From contig NZ_CP163443.1 in assembly GCF_041053055.1 (NCBI RefSeq), positions 2,728,001 through 2,792,000 of the forward strand: a stretch of 64,000 nt of DNA, written 5' to 3'. A program made the position numbers and the translations under genes. Under the pieces are notes generated by a model, which saw only the letters and a list, made by a program, of their open reading frames with translations, had not been told where the DNA came from and did no database searches. Source of the stretch: Streptomyces sp. R41 (GTDB lineage Bacteria > Actinomycetota > Actinomycetes > Streptomycetales > Streptomycetaceae). The first letter of the stretch is position 1. The number at the start of each line of letters is the position of its first letter. Of the stretch, positions 8,170 to 16,617 are shown in pieces.

Positions 8170-9594
8170 TTAGCCGACCGCGCCTTCCATCTGCAGCTCG
8201 ATCAGCCGGTTGAGCTCAAGGGCGTACTCCATGGGCAGTTCCTTGGCGATCGGCTCGACGAAGCCGCGCACGATCATCGCCATCGCCTCGAACTCGGTCA
8301 GACCACGGCTCATCAGGTAGAAGAGCTGGTCGTCGGAGACCTTGGAGACGGTCGCCTCGTGGCCCATGGACACGTCGTCCTCGCGGACGTCGACGTACGG
8401 GTACGTGTCGGAGCGGGAGATGGTGTCGACGAGCAGCGCGTCGCACAGCACGTTCGACTTCGAGCCGTGGGCGCCCTCGCCGATCTCGACCAGACCGCGG
8501 TAGGAGGTGCGGCCGCCGCCGCGCGCCACGGACTTCGACACGATGTTCGAGGAGGTGTTCGGCGCCATGTGGACCATCTTGGAGCCGGCGTCCTGGTGCT
8601 GGCCCTCGCCCGCGAAGGCGATGGACAGGGTCTCGCCCTTGGCGTGCTCGCCCATCAGGTAGACGGCCGGGTACTTCATGGTGACCTTGGAGCCGATGTT
8701 GCCGTCGATCCACTCCATGGTCGCGCCCTCGTACGCCACGGCGCGCTTGGTGACCAGGTTGTAGACGTTGTTCGACCAGTTCTGGATGGTCGTGTAGCGG
8801 CAGCGGGCGCCCTTCTTCACGATGATCTCGACCACCGCGGAGTGCAGGGAGTCCGACTTGTAGATCGGGGCCGTACAACCCTCGACGTAGTGGACGTAGG
8901 CGTCCTCGTCGACGATGATCAGCGTCCGCTCGAACTGGCCCATGTTCTCCGTGTTGATGCGGAAGTAGGCCTGGAGCGGGATCTCGACGTGCACGCCCTT
9001 CGGCACGTAGATGAAGGAGCCACCGGACCACACGGCGGTGTTCAGCGACGCGAACTTGTTGTCACCGACCGGGATGACCGTGCCGAAGTACTCCTTGAAG
9101 AGCTCCGGGTGCTCCTTCAGAGCGGTGTCGGTGTCCAGGAAGATGACGCCCTGCTCCTCCAGGTCCTCGCGGATCTGGTGGTAGACGACCTCGGACTCGT
9201 ACTGGGCCGCGACACCGGCGACGAGGCGCTGCTTCTCCGCCTCGGGGATGCCGAGCTTGTCGTACGTGTTCTTGATGTCCTCGGGCAGGTCCTCCCAGGA
9301 CTCCGCCTGCTTCTCCGTGGAGCGCACGAAGTACTTGATGTTGTCGAAGTCGATGCCCGACAGGTCCGAGCCCCAGTTCGGCATGGGCTTCTTCTCGAAG
9401 AGGCGCAGGCCCTTGAGGCGGAGCTTGGTCATCCACTCCGGCTCGTTCTTCTTCGCGGAGATGTCGCGGACGACGTCCTCGTCGATGCCACGCCTGGCAG
9501 AGGCACCGGCCACGTCGGAGTCGGCCCAGCCGTATTCGTACGTGCCCAGACCCTCGAGCTCGGGGTGGGCAGTCTCCTCGATGGGGAGCGTCAT
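8170..9594 (-). CDS. sufB: SufB, main Fe-S scaffold subunit
   Basis: A 474-residue SufB. The full-length protein carries the family C-terminus [18 protein letters not shown] and the conserved Cys-containing segments expected of the scaffold, such as [15 protein letters not shown] and SNVLCDALL. It assembles [4Fe-4S] clusters with SufC and SufD. Its ATG overlaps the sufR stop by four bases, so repressor and scaffold are translationally coupled. Confidence 0.97.
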   Translation of the reverse strand: MTLPIEETAHPELEGLGTYEYGWADSDVAGASARRGIDEDVVRDISAKKNEPEWMTKLRLKGLRLFEKKPMPNWGSDLSGIDFDNIKYFVRSTEKQAESWEDLPEDIKNTYDKLGIPEAEKQRLVAGVAAQYESEVVYHQIREDLEEQGVIFLDTDTALKEHPELFKEYFGTVIPVGDNKFASLNTAVWSGGSFIYVPKGVHVEIPLQAYFRINTENMGQFERTLIIVDEDAYVHYVEGCTAPIYKSDSLHSAVVEIIVKKGARCRYTTIQNWSNNVYNLVTKRAVAYEGATMEWIDGNIGSKVTMKYPAVYLMGEHAKGETLSIAFAGEGQHQDAGSKMVHMAPNTSSNIVSKSVARGGGRTSYRGLVEIGEGAHGSKSNVLCDALLVDTISRSDTYPYVDVREDDVSMGHEATVSKVSDDQLFYLMSRGLTEFEAMAMIVRGFVEPIAKELPMEYALELNRLIELQMEGAVG

Positions 9595-10322
9595 GCGGGG
9601 TTCCTCCCGGCGGTGCTTGCAGATGCGTTATGGCCGTGAAAATCGGTCTTGGAAATCTTTGGGATAAACGTGGTGCATACGCCGTCGCCGTGGGCGATGG
9701 TGGCCAGTCGCTGGACGTGCGTACCGAGCAGCTGGGAGAAGATCTCGGTCTCCGCCTCGCACAGCTGCGGGAACTGCTCGGCGACATGGGCGACCGGGCA
9801 GTGGTGCTGGCAGAGCTGCTCGCCGACCGGTGCGCTACGCGCCGTAGCAGCGTACCCGTCCACACTCAAGGCCTTGGCCAGCGCTTCGGTGCGCTCCTCG
9901 GGGGCGGCAGCCTCGATGGCCTCGCGGTACGCACGGGCCTGCGCGGCGATCCTGGCGCGGGCGAAGGCGACGACTGCCTCTTCCCCGCCCTCACGCTCGG
10001 CGATCCAGCGCAGGGCGTCCGCGGCGAGCTTGTCGTAGGACTGGTCGAAGGCGTCCCGGCCGCAGTCGGTCAGGGCGAACACCTTGGCGGGGCGGCCGCG
10101 CGTACGCGCTCCGTAGACCCGCTGCTCACGCGCTTCCACGACGTCGTCGGCGACGAGTGCGTCGAGATGACGGCGTACGGCGGCCTGGGTCAGTCCCAGG
10201 CGTCCCGCGAGGTCGGCCACGGTCGAGGGGCCGTGGTCCAGGATGGACCGCGCGACCCGGTTGCGGGTGGACCGCTCCCCGGTCGCGAGTTCCTCCTGCG
10301 GAGCCTCGCCAACGTTTTTCAC
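9591..10322 (-). CDS. sufR: SufR, iron-sulfur-sensing repressor of the suf operon
   Basis: From GTG 10322 the product is 243 residues. It has an N-terminal winged helix-turn-helix ([19 protein letters not shown], about residues 35-53) and a C-terminal sensor part with Cys171, Cys175, Cys188 and Cys216; the first three fit the reported [4Fe-4S] ligands of SufR. SufR with its cluster represses suf and releases it when the cluster is damaged. GTG 10322 is preferred over the upstream GTG/ATG at 10394/10391 because homologues, as I recall them, begin KNVGEA and because the operator touches this codon. It is the first gene of the operon. Confidence 0.93.
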   Translation of the reverse strand: MKNVGEAPQEELATGERSTRNRVARSILDHGPSTVADLAGRLGLTQAAVRRHLDALVADDVVEAREQRVYGARTRGRPAKVFALTDCGRDAFDQSYDKLAADALRWIAEREGGEEAVVAFARARIAAQARAYREAIEAAAPEERTEALAKALSVDGYAATARSAPVGEQLCQHHCPVAHVAEQFPQLCEAETEIFSQLLGTHVQRLATIAHGDGVCTTFIPKISKTDFHGHNASASTAGRNPA

Positions 10323-10335
10323 AACGCCATTGTTG
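10322..10335 (-). promoter_or_regulatory. SufR operator, CAAC-N6-GTTG
   Basis: The 14-base palindrome CAACGCCATTGTTG matches the CAAC-N6-GTTG box described for SufR of Streptomyces avermitilis. It abuts and shares one base with the proposed sufR start codon, so bound SufR would cover the 5' end of the transcript. This indicates autorepression of the whole sufR-sufT operon. Confidence 0.8.
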
Positions 10336-10393
10336 CGTAATTCCTCAGAGCCTGACAAGCCGCGTCCTGAGGGGTGGACGGTGCGCTGCATCA

Positions 10394-10409
10394 CTTAGGT
10401 ATACCTAAG
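10394..10409. promoter_or_regulatory. Perfect 16-bp palindrome CTTAGGTATACCTAAG in the divergent sufR/acetyltransferase region
   Basis: A perfect palindrome with TTAGGT half-sites lies 60 bases upstream of the SufR operator and 73 bases before the divergent acetyltransferase start. The half-sites resemble those of DtxR-family (iron or manganese) boxes, but the element is shorter than the 19-bp iron box. It is a candidate operator or promoter element for either direction; the regulator is unknown. Confidence 0.5.
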
Positions 10410-10482
10410 GTGACCTGCGGAAAGATCTTTGATCGATCAATTCGGTGGCGGCCGACCGGGCTCTGGGGGAAACTGCCGAACC

Positions 10483-11319
10483 ATGCCGACACCCCCTCCG
10501 ACCGGCCCACTCGTCACTCGGGACACGGTCGCCGCACAACTTCTCTCGCTGGGCATACGCCCGGGAGAAACGCTGCTCGTGCACTCCTCCCTCAGCTCCC
10601 TCGGCTGGGTCAACGGCGGCCCGGTCGCCGTCGTCCAGGGACTGCTCGACGCGCTGGGCCCCGAGGGCACTCTGGTGGTTCCTACCCAGTCCGGAGACCT
10701 CTCCGATCCGGCCCTGTGGAGCAACCCGCCCGTACCCGAGGAGTGGTGGTCGACCATTCGGGCGACGATGCCCGCCTACGACCCGCGTGTGACGCCCTCC
10801 CGCGGGGTCGGCGTGATCCCGGAGACCGTACGGAACTGGCCCGGCTCCCTGCGCAGCGCGCACCCGGAGACCTCGTTCGCGGCGCTCGGCCCGCGCGCGG
10901 CGGCGATCACCGAGGGGCACGCGCTCGACTGCCGCCTCGGCGAGCGCAGCCCGCTGGCCCGCCTGGAGGCCGACGGCGCCCGGGTCCTGCTGCTCGGCGC
11001 GGGCTACGACACCTGTACGAGTTTCCATCTGGCCGAGTACCGCATCCCGTCGCCCGTCGTGGAGGTGGGGCGACCGTCGCCGGCGGGCTGGGAGGTGGTC
11101 CGGGAGGTCTCGATCACCTCCGAGCTGTTCGAGGAGCTGGGCTCCGACTTCGAACGGGACCGTCCCGTCGTGCGGGGCACGGTGGGCGCGGCCGACGCCC
11201 GGCTGTTCCCGGTGGCCGACGCGGTGGCGTACGCCGAGCGGTGGCTGGCGCTGCACCGGCCACGGGACCTGTACGTGGATGCGGGACCCGGCGCCCGCGA
11301 ACCGCGGCGGCGTCCTTAG
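10483..11319 (+). CDS. AAC(3)-family aminoglycoside N-acetyltransferase-like protein
   Basis: From ATG 10483 the product is 278 residues, a normal length for the antibiotic NAT (AAC(3)/YokD) fold. Conserved segments include ETLLVHSSLSSLGWVNGG near the N-terminus, GTLVVPTQ, and RSAHPETSFAALGPRA, which contains the His-Pro site near the CoA pocket. Members transfer acetyl from acetyl-CoA to the 3-amino group of aminoglycosides, though chromosomal copies in actinomycetes often have unknown natural substrates. It is followed 11 bases later by an ABC exporter gene pair, with which it may be co-transcribed. Resistance activity cannot be judged from the sequence. Confidence 0.85.
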   Translation: MPTPPPTGPLVTRDTVAAQLLSLGIRPGETLLVHSSLSSLGWVNGGPVAVVQGLLDALGPEGTLVVPTQSGDLSDPALWSNPPVPEEWWSTIRATMPAYDPRVTPSRGVGVIPETVRNWPGSLRSAHPETSFAALGPRAAAITEGHALDCRLGERSPLARLEADGARVLLLGAGYDTCTSFHLAEYRIPSPVVEVGRPSPAGWEVVREVSITSELFEELGSDFERDRPVVRGTVGAADARLFPVADAVAYAERWLALHRPRDLYVDAGPGAREPRRRP

Positions 11320-11330
11320 ACTTGCGCCTC

Positions 11331-12254
11331 ATGCGAAGCGAGCCCGTGGTCCAGGTCCAGGCCCTGGTGAAGCGGTACGGCACGAAGACCGCGGTGGACG
11401 GCCTCGACCTGGTGGCCAAGGCGGGCATCACCGCCGTACTCGGACCCAATGGCGCCGGCAAGACGACCACGGTCGAGACCTGCGAGGGGTACCGCAGACC
11501 GGACTCGGGCTCGGTGCGCGTCCTGGGCCTCGACCCGGTCCGGGAGGCCTCGGCGCTGCGTCCCCGCATCGGCGTGATGCTCCAGTCCGGAGGCGTCTAC
11601 TCGGGCGCCCGGGCGGACGAGATGCTCCGCCACGTCGCCAAGCTCCACGCCGACCCGCTGGACGTGGACGCGCTCATCGAACGGCTCGGCCTCGACAGCT
11701 GCGGCCGTACGACGTACCGGCGGCTCTCGGGCGGCCAGCAGCAGCGCCTCGCGCTGGCGATGGCCGTGGTCGGCCGTCCCGAACTGGTCTTCCTCGACGA
11801 GCCGACCGCCGGACTCGACCCGCAGGCGCGTCACGCCACCTGGGACCTGGTCCGCGATCTGCGCGCCGACGGCGTCTCCGTGATCCTCACCACGCACTAC
11901 ATGGACGAGGCCGAGCAGCTCGCCGACGATGTCGCGATCATCGACGCGGGCAAGGTCATCGCCCAGGGCTCCCCCGAGGAGCTGTGTCGCGGCGGCGCCG
12001 AGAACACCCTGCGGTTCACCGGCCGCCCGGGGCTCGACGTGGGGTCCCTGCTGAAGGCCCTCCCGGCCGACTGCACGGCCGCCGAGCTCACGCCGGGCGC
12101 CTACCGGGTGGGCGGCAAGGTCGATCCGCAGCTGCTGGCGACGGTCACGTCGTGGTGCGCGCAGCACGGGGTGATGCCGGAGAAGATCTCGGTCGAACGC
12201 CACACACTCGAAGACGTCTTCCTGGAACTCACGGGCAAGGAGCTGCGTTCGTGA
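11331..12254 (+). CDS. ABC-2 exporter ATP-binding protein
   Basis: A 307-residue ATPase from ATG 11331. Walker A is GPNGAGKTTT, the signature is LSGGQQQR and Walker B is VFLDEPTAGLDP, followed by the switch His in ILTTHYMDEAE. The C-terminal extension of about 80 residues is typical of drug- or lipid-exporting DrrA/CcmA-like subunits. Its stop overlaps the GTG of the permease gene. Substrate unknown. Confidence 0.93.
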   Translation: MRSEPVVQVQALVKRYGTKTAVDGLDLVAKAGITAVLGPNGAGKTTTVETCEGYRRPDSGSVRVLGLDPVREASALRPRIGVMLQSGGVYSGARADEMLRHVAKLHADPLDVDALIERLGLDSCGRTTYRRLSGGQQQRLALAMAVVGRPELVFLDEPTAGLDPQARHATWDLVRDLRADGVSVILTTHYMDEAEQLADDVAIIDAGKVIAQGSPEELCRGGAENTLRFTGRPGLDVGSLLKALPADCTAAELTPGAYRVGGKVDPQLLATVTSWCAQHGVMPEKISVERHTLEDVFLELTGKELRS

Positions 12255-13021
12255 CCGTCGCCGGTACGTACACCCCGAAGCCGAGTGCGGCTCCCCTGCC
12301 CCGCATGATCGGCGCGCAGGCCGCCCTCGAGACGAGGATGCTGCTCCGCAACGGCGAGCAGCTCCTCCTGACGGTCGTCATCCCGACCCTGCTGCTCGCG
12401 CTGTTCAGCTCGGTCGACATCGTCGACACCGGCAAGGGCGAGGCGGTCGACTTCCTGGCCCCCGGCATCCTCGCGCTCGCCGTGATGTCGACGGCGTTCA
12501 CCGGCCAGGCGATCGCGACGGGCTTCGAGCGGCGCTACGGCGTGCTCAAGCGGCTGGCCGCATCACCGCTCCCCCGCTGGGGCCTGATGACCGCGAAGAC
12601 GGCGTCCGTGCTGGTCACGGAGGCCCTCCAGGTCGTCCTGCTGACGGTGATCGCCTTCGCGCTGGGCTGGTCGCCGCACGGCAACCCGCTGGCCGTGCTG
12701 CTGTTGCTGGTTCTGGGGACGGCCGCGTTCTCGGGGCTCGGCCTGCTGATGGCGGGCACGCTGAAGGCGGAGGCGACGCTGGCCGCCGCCAACCTGGTCT
12801 TCCTGCTGCTCCTGGTCGGCGGCGGCGTGATCGTCCCGATGGACAAGTTCCCCGCCGGCGCTCAGGACGTCCTCGGTCTGCTGCCGATCTCTGCGCTCTC
12901 GGACGGGCTGCGGGATGTGCTCCAGCACGGTGCGGGGATGCCGTGGGGAGACCTCGGGATCCTGGCCGTGTGGGCGGTCGTGGGTCTCGGAGCCGCCGCC
13001 CGATTCTTCCGGTGGGAGTAG
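12251..13021 (+). CDS. ABC-2 type exporter permease
   Basis: A 256-residue membrane protein from GTG 12251, which overlaps the ATPase stop as GTGA. It has about six hydrophobic segments and the ABC-2 family region ATGFERRYGVLKRLAASPLPR between the second and third. It pairs with the ATPase as a DrrB-like exporter. ctaA starts 51 bases downstream. In streptomycetes this pair commonly precedes ctaA, so a link to haem or respiration is possible but unproven. Confidence 0.92.
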   Translation: MTVAGTYTPKPSAAPLPRMIGAQAALETRMLLRNGEQLLLTVVIPTLLLALFSSVDIVDTGKGEAVDFLAPGILALAVMSTAFTGQAIATGFERRYGVLKRLAASPLPRWGLMTAKTASVLVTEALQVVLLTVIAFALGWSPHGNPLAVLLLLVLGTAAFSGLGLLMAGTLKAEATLAAANLVFLLLLVGGGVIVPMDKFPAGAQDVLGLLPISALSDGLRDVLQHGAGMPWGDLGILAVWAVVGLGAAARFFRWE

Positions 13022-13059
13022 AGACCTCCCCCTCGTGAAGGCGTGCACAAGCGGCCCCC

Positions 13060-13072
13060 TACGATGGGGCAC
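13060..13072 (+). promoter_or_regulatory. Possible -10 element for a leaderless ctaA transcript
   Basis: TACGAT at 13060-13065 fits the TANNNT -10 pattern and lies seven bases before GTG 13073. That spacing is common for leaderless streptomycete mRNAs. No convincing ribosome-binding site precedes the start. No clear -35 box is visible. Confidence 0.35.
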
Positions 13073-14071
13073 GTGCCAAACGTGACCCGAGCCGACGCCC
13101 TGCGCGCGGTGCGCAACCCGCTCGTCTTCATCGCCGAACGCTGGACCCCGACATCCCGGACGGTGCAGCGCGCGGCCCTCGCCGCGCTCGTCATGTCGGT
13201 GGTCATCGTGGTCACCGGCGGCGCCGTGCGGCTGACCGGCTCGGGCCTGGGCTGCCCGACGTGGCCCGAGTGCACCGACGGCTCGCTCACCCCCACCAGC
13301 GCGATGGACTTCCACGGCGCCATCGAGTTCGGCAACCGCATGCTGACGTACGTGCTGTGCGCGGCGGTCGGCTGGGCGATCATCGCCGCGCGCTCGCAGA
13401 AGCCGTGGAGGCGGGGCCTGACCCGGCTTGGCTGGGCCCAGTTCTGGATCGTCATGAGCAACGCGATCCTCGGCGGCATCGTCGTCCTGGTCGGCCTCAA
13501 CCCGTACACGGTCGCCGCGCACTTCCTGCTCTCCACGGCGCTCATCACCGTCGCGACGCTCATGTGGCAGCGCACCCGCGAGGGCGACGCCGAACCGCGT
13601 CCGCTCGTCGGCAAGTCGGTGCAGCAGCTGGTCTGGTTCCTGGTCGCCGCCGCCGTGCTGCTGATCGCGGTCGGCACGGTCGTCACCGGTGCGGGACCGC
13701 ACGCGGGCGACTCGAGCGAGGTCGACCGCATGCACGTGAACTGGGAGAACGTCGCCAAGCTGCACGCCGTGCTGGCCTGGATCGTGGTCACGCTGACCTT
13801 CGCCCTGTGGTTCGTCCTGAAGGCGGTGGACGCGCCCAAGGGCCCCCTGTACCGCACCCGCGACCTTTTCCTGGTCCTCCTTTCCCAGGGCGTCATCGGC
13901 TACGTCCAGTACTTCACGGACCTCCCCGAGGCCCTGGTCGGCCTCCACATGTTGGGCTCCTGCCTGGTGTGGATCGCGGTCCTGCGCGTCCTGCTGGCGC
14001 TGCGTGAACGCCCGGACGCCGTGGCGGATCTGCCCGGTCCTTCGACGGAAGCGACGCTCACGCGCGCGTGA
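13073..14071 (+). CDS. ctaA: CtaA, haem A synthase
   Basis: A 332-residue protein of the COX15/CtaA family with eight predicted membrane helices. It oxidises the C8 methyl of haem O to give haem A for cytochrome aa3 oxidase. Conserved features include the GGAVRLTGSGLGCPTWPECT loop with a cysteine pair, the His in FHGAIEFGNR, and the later His ligands in DRMHVNWENVAKLHAVLAW and GLHMLGS. In-frame ATG codons at 13043 and 13064 are alternatives; GTG 13073 fits the usual PNVTRADAL N-terminus. The 3' end overlaps the convergent nucleotidyltransferase gene by 14 bases. Confidence 0.93.
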   Translation: MPNVTRADALRAVRNPLVFIAERWTPTSRTVQRAALAALVMSVVIVVTGGAVRLTGSGLGCPTWPECTDGSLTPTSAMDFHGAIEFGNRMLTYVLCAAVGWAIIAARSQKPWRRGLTRLGWAQFWIVMSNAILGGIVVLVGLNPYTVAAHFLLSTALITVATLMWQRTREGDAEPRPLVGKSVQQLVWFLVAAAVLLIAVGTVVTGAGPHAGDSSEVDRMHVNWENVAKLHAVLAWIVVTLTFALWFVLKAVDAPKGPLYRTRDLFLVLLSQGVIGYVQYFTDLPEALVGLHMLGSCLVWIAVLRVLLALRERPDAVADLPGPSTEATLTRA

Positions 14072-14822
14072 GTCCTTCGTAGGCGGCGACAAGGCCGTCG
14101 ATGGCGGGACCCAGGTAAGCCCTCGTGAGCTCGGCCCGGCGCACCGTCCACTCCTGCGTGGGCGGCGCGGAGTCCTCGTATCTCCGCCGCCTGATGTCCG
14201 CGACCACGTCGACGGGCGCCCCCAGTCCCGGCAGCGCCTCCAAGGCCTCCCTCTTGGAGATCAGGCGGCCCTCCCGCAGGGTGACGGTCGCGCGGGCGAA
14301 GGTGACCATCCCCAGGTCGACCCAGACGTTCTGCTTCCAGAGCCGGGCCTTGCGCACCGCGGGCCGCCAGAAGTCCTTCTGGTCACGCACGACGAAGGCG
14401 GTCAGTTCGCGGTCCGGGGTGGGCGGGAGCAGGTCCTCGGGCGGTTTGCCGTGCAGGACGAGTCCGAAGGCGTGCAGTTCGCGGCGGGTAACCGGGGTGA
14501 CCGGCCGCTTCATCAGACGGTTGTGCGCCCAGGTGAGGTACGACCGCTCCGCGCCGGCCATGGTGTCCGGCGTCAGATAGCTGCAGTGCAGCTTGTCGGC
14601 GAGCGGCTCGTCGGTGCGCAGCCGGCGGTGCAGCCGCACCACTTCGCGCACGGTCCCGAGCGAGATCGGGCCGTCAAGGACCGCGATCAGGTCGAGATCG
14701 CTGCGTCTCTCCTGGTAGTCGCCCCCCGCGAGCGAGCCGTGCGCCCATAAGGCGACCGGGGCAAGAAGCCTCAGATCGGTGAGGAAGCGGTCGAGGAGAG
14801 AAGCCGTGGCGTTGTCGGTCAT
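14058..14822 (-). CDS. Nucleotidyltransferase-fold protein
   Basis: A 254-residue protein with the pol-beta-like nucleotidyltransferase motif HGSLAGGDYQERRSDLDLI near residues 28-46, that is GS followed by two catalytic Asp. The rest is helical with no transmembrane segment and could be the substrate-binding lobe, as in aminoglycoside adenylyltransferase-like or toxin-antitoxin-type transferases. Its role is unknown. It converges on ctaA, overlapping by 14 bases, and starts 21 bases after the amidohydrolase stop, so those two may form one transcript. Confidence 0.8.
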   Translation of the reverse strand: MTDNATASLLDRFLTDLRLLAPVALWAHGSLAGGDYQERRSDLDLIAVLDGPISLGTVREVVRLHRRLRTDEPLADKLHCSYLTPDTMAGAERSYLTWAHNRLMKRPVTPVTRRELHAFGLVLHGKPPEDLLPPTPDRELTAFVVRDQKDFWRPAVRKARLWKQNVWVDLGMVTFARATVTLREGRLISKREALEALPGLGAPVDVVADIRRRRYEDSAPPTQEWTVRRAELTRAYLGPAIDGLVAAYEGLTRA

Positions 14823-14843
14823 GGGGTCAGAGTCTGGCGGGCC

Positions 14844-15950
14844 TCACTCCACCCCGTACACCCGCCGGGCGTTCCCGGCCGCGATCAGCCCCGCCACCCG
14901 CTGTGCGTCGGCCAACGACCAGGCCCCCTCGGCGACCCAGGTGCCGAGCACGCGCGCCAGCGCCTCGCGGAAGAGGCGTGCCCCGACCACATGAAGTTCG
15001 GGCAGTCCATGTGCCCCGCTGGAGAACAGGAGCTTGCCGAAGGGCGCCAGCTCCAGGATCTCGGCGAGGACGGCGGCCGCCCGCGCTCCCGTTCGGACCA
15101 GGGCCGCGCCCAGGTCGGCGTATACGTGCGGGAAGACTCCGGCGAGATGGGCCGCGTGCCGGTGGTACGGGTAGCCGTGCAGGAGGACGAGGTCGGTGCC
15201 GAGGCCGGCCGTGGCGCGGGCGAAGTCGGTGAGCAGGACGGGGTCGGTGCGGTCGATGCGCAGACCGGGCTCGCCGAGTCCGGCGTGGAGTTGGAGGGGC
15301 AGCCCCGAGGCCACCGCGATCCACAGCAGATGGCGGAGGAGGACGGGATCGCTGAGCGGCCCGCCCACCCGGCGGTCCGCCAGCCAGCGACCCGCCGCCC
15401 CCCGCACCTCGCCCGGTCCGGGCGGCTCGGGCGCGAGCGCAAGACCGTGCCGCATGCCCGCCACGGAGGTGAAGGCGACGGCGTTCGCGGCGGCCCCGTG
15501 GACGGACTCGGCGAGATTGGCGAGAAAGGACTCGACCGTGCCGGAGGTATCGGCGACCTGCTCGGCGAGCAGCTCCAGGCGGACGATCTCGTGCGCCTCG
15601 GCGGCTCCCGTGGAGGCCATCTCGCCCGGCCCCGTCAGATCGCCGGGCAGCCCGGTGTCGACGAGATACGTCGTGATGCCGCTGCCGCGCAGCAGCCTGC
15701 GGCCCGACTCCAGTACGCCGAGTTCACGACGCCGGGCCAGATAGCGGGCCGGGGGACAGTGCGGCTCCAGACCGAGCAGCGGCGGACACCAGCGCCGTAC
15801 GGCGAAACCGGTCTGCGTGTCGAAGAAGGTGGTGCCGGGGGCCGGTGGGCCCTCGGTTCTGGCGAGGTGGGCCTCGAAAGTGCCGAGGCCCAGCTCCGTC
15901 CTCAGTACGCCGTGGCAGTACTGGTCCACCAGGGACGGCGTTTCGATCAT
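14844..15950 (-). CDS. Amidohydrolase-family metalloenzyme
   Basis: A 368-residue protein of the amidohydrolase-2 type. ATG 15950 is chosen over ATG 15965 because GGGGAG lies five bases upstream. Likely metal and catalytic residues are in VDQYCHG near the N-terminus, LQLHAGLGEPG, LLHGYPYHRHAAHLA and FSSGAHGLPEL. The ending DAQRVAGLIAAGNARRVYG is the usual C-terminal helix of the family, where the enzyme reads NARRLY. The substrate cannot be told; related proteins are often annotated as decarboxylase-like or glutamine synthetase-associated hydrolases. Confidence 0.85.
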   Translation of the reverse strand: MIETPSLVDQYCHGVLRTELGLGTFEAHLARTEGPPAPGTTFFDTQTGFAVRRWCPPLLGLEPHCPPARYLARRRELGVLESGRRLLRGSGITTYLVDTGLPGDLTGPGEMASTGAAEAHEIVRLELLAEQVADTSGTVESFLANLAESVHGAAANAVAFTSVAGMRHGLALAPEPPGPGEVRGAAGRWLADRRVGGPLSDPVLLRHLLWIAVASGLPLQLHAGLGEPGLRIDRTDPVLLTDFARATAGLGTDLVLLHGYPYHRHAAHLAGVFPHVYADLGAALVRTGARAAAVLAEILELAPFGKLLFSSGAHGLPELHVVGARLFREALARVLGTWVAEGAWSLADAQRVAGLIAAGNARRVYGVE

Positions 15951-15965
15951 CCGGACTCCCCGCAT

Positions 15966-16176
15966 AGACGCTGCGCTGCTTACAGGTCCTAACGGGTGTA
16001 CCGGGTGTCAGGTGTTGCTTGGGCACACCCCGTGCGAAGGCGCTCCGCTGTTTTGTGCGGTTCGGGGTGCGGGTTGTAGTGGGGGGCGGGCCGTCCTTGG
16101 CTGGTCGCGCCCACGCGGCGGAGCCGCATGGCGATACAGCCCCGCCCCTGACGGGGCGCTCCGACCCACGTCGGGT
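15966..16176. repeat. Intergenic repeat region with short hairpins
   Basis: This 211-base gap has no convincing gene. It contains low-complexity G-rich sequence, the module CGCGGCGGAGCCGCATGGCG near 16113-16133 and a CGCCCC-TGAC-GGGGCG hairpin at 16143-16158. I recall the same modules from many streptomycete intergenic regions. The hairpin may end transcription of the gene that stops at 16177. Confidence 0.5.
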
Positions 16177-16533
16177 TCAGGCGTTGCGCGGGCCGCCCAC
16201 CTGGATTCCCGCCATGCGCGTCCACTCGTACGGGCCGGTCTTCACCTTCGCCGCGAACTCGCCGTCGAACTCTTCGTGAACTGTGATGCCGGACCTCTTC
16301 ACGGCTTCCTCGGCGATCGCGTAGGTGGGCGCCACGAGGTCGCCCCAGCCGCCGTCCTCGCCGACGAGCACGATCCGGGCGCCCTTCTGCCCGATGTACG
16401 CGACCTGTCCCTCGGCGCCGCCGTGCGCCTTGGAGAAGGCGGAGATCTGCTGGGCGAGCTTGGCGGCCCTGCGCTCGGCCTTGGCGTCCTGGGTGGCGCC
16501 GGTCGTCTCGTCGTCCTGCTGGGTGTCTGCCAT
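16177..16533 (-). CDS. Conserved small hypothetical protein
   Basis: A 118-residue soluble protein from ATG 16533. I do not recognise a named family. It starts with a polar, charged stretch (MADTQQDDETTG), continues with a Lys/Arg/Ala helix (AKAERRAAKLAQQISAF), and has a compact region with GQKGARIVLVGEDGGWGDLVAP and a final EFAAKVKTGPYEWTRMAG. The codon pattern matches its neighbours, so it is likely a real gene. It lies between ctaB's terminator and the amidohydrolase, with no clear partner. Confidence 0.75.
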   Translation of the reverse strand: MADTQQDDETTGATQDAKAERRAAKLAQQISAFSKAHGGAEGQVAYIGQKGARIVLVGEDGGWGDLVAPTYAIAEEAVKRSGITVHEEFDGEFAAKVKTGPYEWTRMAGIQVGGPRNA

Positions 16534-16566
16534 GGCCAGGATGCTACCGACGAGTAGATCAAACGG

Positions 16567-16610
16567 CGACGGGTGGGGTGCGTGGCTTTGACCACGCACC
16601 CCACCCGTCG
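16567..16610 (-). terminator. Intrinsic terminator downstream of ctaB
   Basis: A perfect 19-bp stem (16567-16585 with 16592-16610) closes on a six-base CTTTGA loop. It lies eight bases beyond the ctaB stop and separates it from the small gene at 16177-16533. Confidence 0.85.
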
Positions 16611-16617
16611 AGAAGTC

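Noticed and set aside
4800..9600. Very long open frames on the plus strand opposite the suf operon (for example 7120-9639)
   Set aside because: They are antisense shadows caused by high GC at third positions. Their translations are Asp/Val/Arg-rich without family motifs, while the minus strand carries complete Suf proteins.
10323..10394. A longer SufR starting at GTG 10394 or ATG 10391
   Set aside because: It would place the SufR operator inside the coding region and adds residues not seen in homologues as I recall them. It is kept as an alternative only.
11279..12250. A long plus-strand frame leading into the ABC-2 permease
   Set aside because: The part before 12251 overlaps the ATPase in another frame and is Arg/Pro-rich shadow sequence. 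GTG 12251 overlaps the ATPase stop in the usual way.
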